A stretch of 6,016 nt of DNA. Origin: Rhodospirillales bacterium (GTDB lineage: Bacteria > Pseudomonadota > Alphaproteobacteria > Rhodospirillales > Casp-alpha2). The stretch covers positions 1 through 6,016 of the forward strand of contig JAJFIE010000013.1 in assembly GCA_021775275.1 (NCBI GenBank), given 5' to 3'. Shown one piece after another: positions 1-5,198 of the stretch; position 1 is the stretch's first letter, and each line of letters begins with the position of its first letter. The notes beneath the pieces are model-generated. The model saw only the letters and a program-made list of their open reading frames with translations. It was not told the origin of the DNA and searched no databases. The position numbers were made by a program, and so were the translations under genes.

Positions 1-711
1 GGGTGAGATTTCCGCATCCGATGTTTGGCGTTCACCTGCATAGGCCGCCGCCGCCGGACTCAGATACGAATCGAAATCGAGATCAGGGTCAATCCCCTCC
101 AACGTGCGCATACTGTCGCCGCTATCGGTCAGATCGCACCATGGTGAAAACAGCGCCAGCGCCGCAGGTGGCGGCAGGCCATCCGCCATAGCGCGTAACA
201 CAGTGGCGAGGCTCAGATTACCTCCGGCTGAATCCCCCGCCACGGCCACGTTATCGGCGCCAAAGGTGTCGCACAGATGACGGTAGACGCTGAGGGACGC
301 ATTGAGGGCCGCAGGATAGGGATTTTCCGGCGCAAGCGGGTAATCAACCGCCCACACATCGATGCCGAGGGAATGAGCCAGCGGTGCGCTGAGTGTCAGA
401 CCCTCCCACGGGCTACCGGAAATATAGCCGCCACCGAACAGATACATCAACGTCTTGCTCTCTGCCGCCATCGTCCGGGCTTTGGGAACAACCCTCTCGA
501 CCCGGACGCCGCCAATATCCTCCGGTTCAATGTGATCAACGAAGGAATCATAAACAGACTGACTGGCCGCATTAAACCCGTCCCGGAGAGACGCTCGCAT
601 TTCCTTCCATTTTTCCGGTGAGGTGGGCCAGACAGCCGGTTCCGGCGCATGACTCAGATACGCTGATGCTTCGGCGCTGATGGTTTTTGGAATTCGGATA
701 GCTCGCACCAC
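1..711 (-). CDS. Alpha/beta hydrolase, hormone-sensitive lipase (HSL) type, 3' end missing
   Basis: The minus frame is open from the window edge to a stop just upstream of the start, giving 237 codons of the N-terminal part. The product resembles HSL-family (alpha/beta hydrolase fold-3) carboxylesterases or lipases, which hydrolyse short acyl esters; the true substrate cannot be read. Visible are an oxyanion-hole motif FGGG at residues 93-96 followed by YISGSPW, the strand WAVDYPLAPENPYPAAL, and the nucleophile elbow GDSAGG at about 159-164 with Ser161. The sequence ends around YLSPAAAAYAGE, so the catalytic Asp and His would lie outside the window. The start is one of two tandem GTG codons (711 or 708); GGAGG lies 5 or 8 nt ahead of them. 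The usual HGGG histidine is Phe here. No signal peptide is seen, so a cytoplasmic enzyme is likely. It follows the YqaE-like gene after 55 bp and may be co-transcribed with it. Confidence 0.88.
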   Translation of the reverse strand, partial: MVRAIRIPKTISAEASAYLSHAPEPAVWPTSPEKWKEMRASLRDGFNAASQSVYDSFVDHIEPEDIGGVRVERVVPKARTMAAESKTLMYLFGGGYISGSPWEGLTLSAPLAHSLGIDVWAVDYPLAPENPYPAALNASLSVYRHLCDTFGADNVAVAGDSAGGNLSLATVLRAMADGLPPPAALALFSPWCDLTDSGDSMRTLEGIDPDLDFDSYLSPAAAAYAGERQTSDAEISP

Positions 712-715
712 GGCG

Positions 716-721
716 CCCTCC
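716..721 (-). promoter_or_regulatory. Ribosome binding site of the hydrolase gene
   Basis: On the minus strand GGAGGG precedes the tandem GTG GTG. The spacing is 4-5 nt to the first GTG and 7-8 nt to the second. It supports a GTG start, since no ATG occurs in frame near here, and it leaves open which of the two GTGs is used. Confidence 0.6.
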
Positions 722-766
722 AGGACTTTAGACGTTTAAATTCTTCAGGCTATTTAATATGAAAGA

Positions 767-1003
767 TCATTCATCACTATCAGATGAACCATCACCGCTA
801 CCATTCATACTTGACGGCCCCATACCTGCCTTGGCTATTTTCTTGTCTGTATTGTACTGGCTCAGTGCATAGACAGACCAGATAGCCGCAGGAATCCAGC
901 CGATAAGTGAAATCTGTAATATCAGACAGATAATGCCTGCAATGGGCCGACCAATGGTGAAGAACCCAAGCCATGGCAGCAAAATTGAAATAAGTAATCG
1001 CAC
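767..1003 (-). CDS. YqaE/Pmp3-family small membrane protein
   Basis: A 78-residue protein of the YqaE/Pmp3 (UPF0057) family: small, very hydrophobic proteolipids of the inner membrane, linked in other organisms to salt or membrane-potential stress. Two hydrophobic segments are visible, about residues 3-17 and 20-48, separated by a short turn with GRP. The family-typical end of the second helix, GWIPAAIWSVYALSQYNTDKKI, is at about 35-56. A hydrophilic tail rich in Gly, Ser and Asp/Glu follows (67-78). The GTG start at 1003 is chosen because AAGGGG lies 6 nt upstream and the family motif MRLLISILLP begins there. The open frame extends further upstream, but that part is antisense to queA and looks non-coding. 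It is divergent from queA. The family call is firm; the physiological role is not shown by the sequence. Confidence 0.9.
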   Translation of the reverse strand: MRLLISILLPWLGFFTIGRPIAGIICLILQISLIGWIPAAIWSVYALSQYNTDKKIAKAGMGPSSMNGSGDGSSDSDE

Positions 1004-1009
1004 GATAAA

Positions 1010-1015
1010 CCCCTT
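1010..1015 (-). promoter_or_regulatory. Ribosome binding site of the YqaE-like gene
   Basis: AAGGGG on the minus strand ends 6 nt before the GTG at 1003. It decides the start in a frame that otherwise stays open for another 500 bases upstream. Confidence 0.6.
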
Positions 1016-1061
1016 TATTATTACCTCTTCGGACCGCACACGGGTTGGCGTGGGCTGCTGA

Positions 1062-1090
1062 ATTATTTCACAGAACACCCCGCACTTCAA
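1062..1090 (-). promoter_or_regulatory. Probable sigma-70-type promoter of the YqaE-like gene
   Basis: Read on the minus strand, TTGAAG (1090-1085) and AATAAT (1067-1062) are separated by exactly 17 nt. They match the -35 consensus at 4 of 6 and the -10 consensus at 5 of 6 positions. The expected start of transcription near 1055 would leave a leader of about 50 nt before the GTG. It lies in the divergent gap with queA, so the two genes share this regulatory region. Confidence 0.45.
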
Positions 1091-1133
1091 AACTGTCTTG
1101 TTGATCGAGATGGCAAGCCCTAGTTTTCGCGCC

Positions 1134-2216
1134 ATGAAAGTGGATCTGTTTGATTTTGAATTGCCCACCGAGCTGATCGCGCAAGCCCCGGCTCGCCCGC
1201 GAGATTCCGCCCGCATGATGACGGTGCCGAACGATGGCCCCATCGGCGACCATCGTGTCCTTGATCTGGCAAACCACCTACGTCCTGGCGATTTGATGGT
1301 ATTCAATAACACCAAGGTCATCCCGGCGCGGTTGATTGGACACCGGCTCCAAGAGAGTGGCGGGAAACCCGACCCGGATAATCCCGGAGCGAAGATCGAT
1401 GTCACCCTGCACAAGGCGGACGGTGCGGACTGTTGGCGTGCATTCGTGCGCCCGGCGCGCAAATTGAAAGTCGGAGACCATATCCGGTTTGCGGATGATT
1501 TCAGTGCCACCGTGACGGAAAAGTTTGACGGCGGGGAAATTGCCCTCGTCTTTGACCGGGCGGATAATGACCTGCGCGAGGCTCTGCATCAATACGGCAC
1601 CATGCCCCTGCCACCCTATATCCACCGAAAGGGCATACGGGATGACGGGCGACGTGACACTGATGCCAGCGATTACCAGACCCTGTACGCCAAATATGAA
1701 GGTGCCGTTGCAGCGCCAACCGCCGGGTTACATTTCACGGATCGGTTGTTCGAATCCCTGCAAAAGCGCGGTGTGGCGCATACCTTTGTCACCCTGCATG
1801 TAGGTGCGGGCACTTTTCTGCCTGTAAAGGTTGACGATACGGCCGGTCACCGCATGCACGCGGAATGGGGCGAGGTTTCGCAGGGCACAGCCAATGCCGT
1901 TAATCAGGCGAGATCAGACGACAGGCGCATTGTCGCTGTCGGCACGACGGCGTTGCGATTGCTTGAGAGCGCCGCAATGCCGGATGGAATTATCACTGCA
2001 TTTTCCGGCGATACGGACATCTTTATTACGCCCGGTTATCGCTTTCGCACCGTCGATGTTTTGATGACCAATTTTCATTTGCCGCGCTCTACCCTGTTCA
2101 TGCTGGTATCTGCCTTCACCGGGCTGGAGCGCATGCAGACCGCCTATGCCCATGCCACTAAACAGGCATACCGGTTCTACTCTTACGGTGACGCCTGTCT
2201 GCTTGAACGGGCATAA
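1134..2216 (+). CDS. queA: S-adenosylmethionine:tRNA ribosyltransferase-isomerase (QueA)
   Basis: A 360-residue protein, close to the roughly 350 residues usual for QueA. It transfers and isomerises the ribosyl part of SAM onto preQ1 at tRNA position 34, giving epoxyqueuosine, the step after Tgt in queuosine synthesis; it acts in the cytoplasm. Family hallmarks appear in order: [11 protein letters not shown] at the N-terminus, [17 protein letters not shown] at about 58-67, [10 protein letters not shown] at about 154-163, [15 protein letters not shown] near 190-202, [20 protein letters not shown], and [17 protein letters not shown] near the C-terminus. In-frame starts also exist at 1098 (TTG) and 1110 (ATG), but QueA proteins normally begin with the M-K-V-x-x-F-D-F pattern, so 1134 is preferred. 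None of the three has a well-spaced Shine-Dalgarno sequence. I could not identify a clear promoter in the 130-bp divergent gap. tgt lies one gene further on. Confidence 0.96.
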   Translation: MKVDLFDFELPTELIAQAPARPRDSARMMTVPNDGPIGDHRVLDLANHLRPGDLMVFNNTKVIPARLIGHRLQESGGKPDPDNPGAKIDVTLHKADGADCWRAFVRPARKLKVGDHIRFADDFSATVTEKFDGGEIALVFDRADNDLREALHQYGTMPLPPYIHRKGIRDDGRRDTDASDYQTLYAKYEGAVAAPTAGLHFTDRLFESLQKRGVAHTFVTLHVGAGTFLPVKVDDTAGHRMHAEWGEVSQGTANAVNQARSDDRRIVAVGTTALRLLESAAMPDGIITAFSGDTDIFITPGYRFRTVDVLMTNFHLPRSTLFMLVSAFTGLERMQTAYAHATKQAYRFYSYGDACLLERA

Positions 2217-2248
2217 CGTCTGAATTTCACAAAATCCGAGATAATTAT

Positions 2249-2269
2249 ATAACATTAATTTAATGTTAT
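2249..2269. promoter_or_regulatory. Perfect AT-rich inverted repeat after queA (terminator or operator)
   Basis: ATAACATTAA, one T, then TTAATGTTAT form a perfect 10-bp dyad, followed by a T-rich run (TATTTTTATTTT to about 2281). It begins 33 nt after the queA stop. As RNA it would be a weak, almost GC-free hairpin followed by U-rich sequence, which could act as a poor intrinsic terminator for queA. As DNA it could be a binding site for a regulator of cysH. The sequence does not decide between these. Confidence 0.4.
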
Positions 2270-2291
2270 TATTTTTATTTTACGAAATTAT

Positions 2292-2319
2292 TTGTGATTC
2301 TAATTTTTATACATATATT
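2292..2319 (+). promoter_or_regulatory. Candidate promoter of cysH in the AT-rich leader
   Basis: TTGTGA (2292-2297) and TATATT (2314-2319) are 16 nt apart and match the -35 and -10 consensus at 4 of 6 and 5 of 6 positions. Transcription would start near 2326, about 46 nt before the cysH ATG. The whole stretch is AT-rich, so chance matches are more likely here than elsewhere in the window. Confidence 0.35.
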
Positions 2320-2371
2320 AATAGCAGTACATGCCGTTGACCAACTTCCATGACGACTGCGAGTGCCCACT

Positions 2372-3112
2372 ATGCCCCTAGATGACATTCGGAACGATGC
2401 CCTGCCGCCGCCGACTGGACCAGCCCTTGAGGTATGGGAGAAATACGGCCTTCTGGATGGCGAAGCGCTGCTGGACGCCATCATTCATGAGGCATTCCCG
2501 GGCCGCATCGCGGTATCATCATCCTTTGGCACAGAGTCTGCTGTCCTGTTGCATCTTGTCGCCCGTGTCGCACCCGAAACACCGGTCCTGTTTCTCGATA
2601 CCGGCATGCTGTTCGCCCAGACAGATCAGTATCGGCGTAAACTGGAAGATCAGTTGGGGTTGAGCGACGTTCGCGTTATCCACCCGGATACCGACCACAT
2701 TCGAGAGTATGATCCGGACGGCACCCTGCACCAGCGGGACCCGGATGCCTGCTGTCACCTTCGCAAGGTGTTACCCATGCAGCGGGTTCTCAATGATTTC
2801 GATGCGTGGATCACCGGGCGCAAGCGTGCCCATGGTGGCGCCCGTCAGACACTGCCGATTATTGAGCACGACGGCAGGCATACCAAAATCAACCCCCTTG
2901 CAACGTGGGACAATGACCAAGTTCAGGCAGTGTTTGCCAAGCATGACCTGCCCCGCCATCCCCTGGAGGAAATGGGATTTACTTCCGTGGGATGTCATCC
3001 ATGCACGGGCCTGCCGCAAGCTGATGCTGGCGTGCGCAGTGGTCGATGGTCCGGCCTGGATAAGACTGAATGTGGAATTCATAAGGCGCCTTGGGCCGGT
3101 CAGGGTATCTGA
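2372..3112 (+). CDS. cysH: Adenylyl-sulphate (APS) reductase, [4Fe-4S] type, CysH family
   Basis: A 246-residue assimilatory sulphate reductase that reduces activated sulphate to sulphite in the cytoplasm, normally with thioredoxin as donor. The P-loop-like SSSFGTESAVLLHL is at about 49-62 and FLDTGMLF at about 74-81. The cysteine pairs CCHLRK (Cys127-Cys128) and GCHPC (Cys208, Cys211) are the ligands that mark the iron-sulphur APS reductases and are absent from PAPS reductases such as E. coli CysH. The catalytic cysteine is in KTECGIH (Cys234) close to the C-terminus. APS rather than PAPS is therefore the likely substrate, inferred from these motifs. The ATG at 2372 has a weak GAG 8 nt upstream; a GTG at 2363 is an alternative adding three residues. 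It sits between queA and tgt behind its own AT-rich leader. No other sulphur gene is in the window. Confidence 0.94.
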   Translation: MPLDDIRNDALPPPTGPALEVWEKYGLLDGEALLDAIIHEAFPGRIAVSSSFGTESAVLLHLVARVAPETPVLFLDTGMLFAQTDQYRRKLEDQLGLSDVRVIHPDTDHIREYDPDGTLHQRDPDACCHLRKVLPMQRVLNDFDAWITGRKRAHGGARQTLPIIEHDGRHTKINPLATWDNDQVQAVFAKHDLPRHPLEEMGFTSVGCHPCTGLPQADAGVRSGRWSGLDKTECGIHKAPWAGQGI

Positions 3113-3162
3113 AGCATGCCCGCCTTTGTGCCCTGAACGGGTCAAGCGCGCCGAACACCGAG

Positions 3163-3214
3163 ACGGCCCCGTATGTTTGCCTGGGTATTCCCAGTGTCTT
3201 GCACGCGGGGCCGT
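3163..3214 (+). promoter_or_regulatory. Nested stem-loop between cysH and tgt
   Basis: ACGGCCCCG (3163-3171) and CGGGGCCGT (3206-3214) form a perfect 9-bp GC-rich stem. Inside it, TGC (3178-3180) can pair with GCA (3201-3203), and CTGGG-TATT-CCCAG (3181-3194) is a perfect 5-bp hairpin with a four-base loop. The structure starts 50 nt after the cysH stop and ends 61 nt before the tgt start. There is no T-run after it (TGACGTTTATCC), so it is not a classical intrinsic terminator. It could be a Rho-type or processing boundary, or a leader structure for tgt. It does not look like a preQ1 riboswitch to me. Confidence 0.45.
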
Positions 3215-3275
3215 TGACGTTTATCCAGTGGGCCAGATTCCGGATGGAGCGATGACATCACATGATTGATCCCAC

Positions 3276-4409
3276 ATGACTGGCCTCGGATTTGAATTGC
3301 TGCACCGTGACGGCGATGCCCGCCGTGGGCAATTGACCACGGCGCACGGCGCCATCGAAACACCGGCCTTCATGCCCGTGGGAACGGCAGCAACCGTCAA
3401 GGCCATGCGCCCTGAATCCGTCCGCGAAACGGGTGCGGAAATCATTCTTGGCAACACCTATCATTTGATGCTGCGGCCGGGTGCGGAACGTATTGCGGCC
3501 CTGGGCGGTCTGCACGCCTTCATGAACTGGCCGGGGCCGATCCTGACCGACTCAGGCGGTTTTCAGGTAATGTCCCTGACTGACCTTCGAAAACTGGAAG
3601 AGTCCGGTGTGACCTTCCGATCTCACATCGACGGTACCTACCATGAACTGACACCGGAACGCTCCGTTGAAATCCAGCATCTGCTGGATTCCAACATCAC
3701 CATGGTGCTGGATGAATGCACTCCTTTTCCGGCAACCGAAGAACAAACGGCGGAGTCCATGCGCCTGTCCATGCGTTGGGCCGAACGCTGCAAGGCGGCG
3801 TTTCAGGAACGCGATGGCTATGGCCTGTTCGGCATTGTGCAAGGCGGCATAATCCCCGAGTTACGACAGGAATCGGTCAACGCGCTCACCGGTATAGGCT
3901 TCGACGGGTATGCGGTGGGCGGTCTCGCCGTCGGCGAAGGACAGGACGCTATGTTTCTGACCCTGGATGCCACTACGCCGTTCCTGCCCACGAAGCGCCC
4001 ACGTTACCTGATGGGCGTGGGCAAGCCGGAAGACCTGGTGGGGGCGGTTGCCCGTGGCATTGACATGTTTGACTGCGTATTGCCGACCCGGTCCGGACGC
4101 ACCTCCCAGGCGTTTACCCGACGCGGTCAGATCAATCTGCGCAACAACCGGCATAAGGACGACCCCCGACCGCTGGATGAAAACTGCCCCTGCCCTGCGT
4201 GCATTGGCTATAGTCGCGCCTACCTGCATCATCTGACCATGGCCAAGGAAATCCTCGGTCTCATGCTGTTGAGCTGGCACAACCTGCATTATTATCAGGA
4301 ACTGATGGCAGGCATGCGCACCGCCATTTCCGATGGTCGTTTCGAGGCTTTCAGAGAGAATTTCGACGCTGAATACATGGCTGGCGATATTCCGATGATG
4401 GACGGGTAA
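3276..4409 (+). CDS. tgt: Queuine tRNA-ribosyltransferase (tRNA-guanine transglycosylase)
   Basis: A 377-residue bacterial Tgt, full length for the family. It swaps guanine 34 in the GUN anticodons of tRNA Asp, Asn, His and Tyr for preQ1. Visible are [16 protein letters not shown] at about 29-44, [11 protein letters not shown], the substrate-binding [10 protein letters not shown] with Asp92, DECTPFP with Asp146, GGLAVGEG at 215-222, and [13 protein letters not shown]. The nucleophile motif [15 protein letters not shown] contains Asp266. The zinc site is complete: CPCPAC (Cys304, Cys306, Cys309) and His335, 26 residues after the last cysteine as in the Zymomonas enzyme. ATG 3276 is the first start after an in-frame TGA at 3267 and fits the family N-terminus; it has no good Shine-Dalgarno sequence. 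QueA, the next pathway enzyme, is encoded upstream across cysH. No intrinsic terminator is evident downstream. Confidence 0.97.
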   Translation: MTGLGFELLHRDGDARRGQLTTAHGAIETPAFMPVGTAATVKAMRPESVRETGAEIILGNTYHLMLRPGAERIAALGGLHAFMNWPGPILTDSGGFQVMSLTDLRKLEESGVTFRSHIDGTYHELTPERSVEIQHLLDSNITMVLDECTPFPATEEQTAESMRLSMRWAERCKAAFQERDGYGLFGIVQGGIIPELRQESVNALTGIGFDGYAVGGLAVGEGQDAMFLTLDATTPFLPTKRPRYLMGVGKPEDLVGAVARGIDMFDCVLPTRSGRTSQAFTRRGQINLRNNRHKDDPRPLDENCPCPACIGYSRAYLHHLTMAKEILGLMLLSWHNLHYYQELMAGMRTAISDGRFEAFRENFDAEYMAGDIPMMDG

Positions 4410-4436
4410 CACGATAAAAAATCCCATTAAACTGTA

Positions 4437-4471
4437 TTCACGACAACCAAGAAACTGGTTATAATCAGTAC
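4437..4471 (+). promoter_or_regulatory. Near-consensus promoter placing transcription start at or next to the ATG
   Basis: TTCACG (4437-4442) and a perfect TATAAT (4460-4465) are 17 nt apart. Only six bases separate TATAAT from the ATG at 4472, so transcription should begin at or within a base or two of the start codon. No Shine-Dalgarno sequence precedes the ATG, which fits a leaderless mRNA. The spacer also carries the dyad AACCA-N6-TGGTT (4445-4460), overlapping the first base of the -10 box, a possible operator. Confidence 0.6.
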
Positions 4472-4951
4472 ATGGAAAATATTTCAGATGCCGTCCGTAT
4501 GTCCTGCATTCTATGCGTCGATCCTGATCGTCAATGGCTGAATATAATGACGCGGGAGCTCAAGGCTATTGGTGTGCGTGAAGTGCTTGGCACAACAGAC
4601 CCGGTAGAAGGCCTGGAATGCATTCGCGATGACGATCCGGATATTCTCATCACCAACTATAATCTGAAGTTTATCCGGTTTCTGCGCCATGCCGAGGCAA
4701 GCCCTAATCGCAAGATTCCAATTATTGCGGCCACCAGCAAACTGAATGAGATGGAAATTGCCGATATGCGGGATGCAGGCGTCAATGAAATTGCTGCCAA
4801 GCCCTGCTCCATTGCGCAACTCGTGAAACGAATCGATGCCATTGCCATCCACCCGCGTGAGTTTGTCATGTGCGAGAAGTTTATCGGCCCAACCCGGCGA
4901 CGAAAGAAAAATCCTATCAACGGACCAGACAGACGGGACGCAAATCCATAG
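4472..4951 (+). CDS. CheY-like receiver-domain protein lacking the phospho-acceptor Asp
   Basis: A 159-residue protein with one response-regulator receiver fold (about residues 11-125) and a basic tail. Receiver landmarks are the acidic-pocket strand CILCVDPD (Asp17, Asp19), PDILIT at 56-61, the conserved Thr88 in IIAATSK, and Lys110 in AAKPCS. The position of the phosphorylated Asp is Asn62 (ITNYNL instead of the usual xTDWxM), and the following M-x-G-x-E loop seems to be missing, going straight to FIRFLR. It is therefore probably not regulated by ordinary aspartyl phosphorylation; this is inference. The tail FIGPTRRRKKNPINGPDRR recalls the GPDRRR tails of single-domain regulators in Rhodospirillales, whose role I do not know. 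There is no DNA-binding or enzymatic output domain, so it would act by protein contact. It has its own leaderless-type promoter. Partner and function are unknown. Confidence 0.85.
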   Translation: MENISDAVRMSCILCVDPDRQWLNIMTRELKAIGVREVLGTTDPVEGLECIRDDDPDILITNYNLKFIRFLRHAEASPNRKIPIIAATSKLNEMEIADMRDAGVNEIAAKPCSIAQLVKRIDAIAIHPREFVMCEKFIGPTRRRKKNPINGPDRRDANP

Positions 4952-5198
4952 AGACCAATCACCGGCGCGCGATGATACGCGGATAACACCCTGTCCTTCG
5001 CATTCTGATCCTCGCAGTCCGGCAAATTGCAAAACCTGGCAGGCTATCGTTGATAATTTCGCGGGCTCATATGGCCACTCTAACAGAAAGCCTCATGGGC
5101 GCCGAATGCCTATGCGTGCTGTAGAGCCAGGATTAACGCTTGATATTGAACCCTGTTTTCGAATATTGACGTTAAGTCACCGCTACATTGATTGATCC
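4952..5198. other. Intergenic region between the receiver gene and lptF, no gene seen
   Basis: This 247-base gap shows no convincing coding frame, tRNA or strong terminator on either strand. Translations of its open frames lack hydrophobic patterning or any family motif that I recognise. Its right end holds a weak lptF promoter candidate; otherwise nothing can be assigned. Confidence 0.5.
5140..5167 (+). promoter_or_regulatory. Weak candidate promoter of lptF
   Basis: TTGATA (5140-5145, 5 of 6 to the -35 consensus) is followed after 16 nt by AATATT (5162-5167, 4 of 6 to the -10 consensus). The start of transcription would fall near 5174, about 25 nt before the lptF ATG. A separate TTGACG at 5166-5171 has no good -10 partner. 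Confidence 0.25.

Noticed and set aside
1004..1510. Long upstream extension of the minus-strand YqaE-like frame (247 codons in all)
   Set aside because: The added part lies antisense to queA, has no family similarity and low-complexity Arg/Ser content. A well-spaced AAGGGG and the family N-terminus fix the start at 1003.
2350..2385. Eleven-codon upstream frame (MTTASAHYAPR) overlapping the cysH start
   Set aside because: No Shine-Dalgarno sequence precedes it and it lacks leader-peptide features such as Cys or Met runs. A frame this short is expected by chance.
2709..3269. Plus-strand open frame of 186 codons overlapping cysH
   Set aside because: It is out of frame with a convincing APS reductase over most of its length. 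The translation is Cys/Arg/Pro-rich, as expected of a shadow frame.
3113..3275. preQ1 riboswitch ahead of tgt
   Set aside because: The spacer is 163 nt and structured, but I see no compact pseudoknot with the A-rich tail of preQ1 riboswitches, and tgt is not a typical target in alphaproteobacteria.
3861..4427. Minus-strand open frame of 188 codons opposite tgt
   Set aside because: It is fully antisense to the strongly supported tgt gene and has no recognisable motif, so it is a shadow frame.
4968..4981. CGCG-ATGATA-CGCG hairpin after the receiver gene as a terminator
   Set aside because: The stem is only 4 bp and is followed by no T-run, so it is within chance expectation for GC-rich DNA.
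4836..5195. Plus-strand open frame spanning the end of the receiver gene and the following gap
   Set aside because: It starts inside the receiver gene in another frame, has no Shine-Dalgarno sequence, and its translation resembles no protein family.
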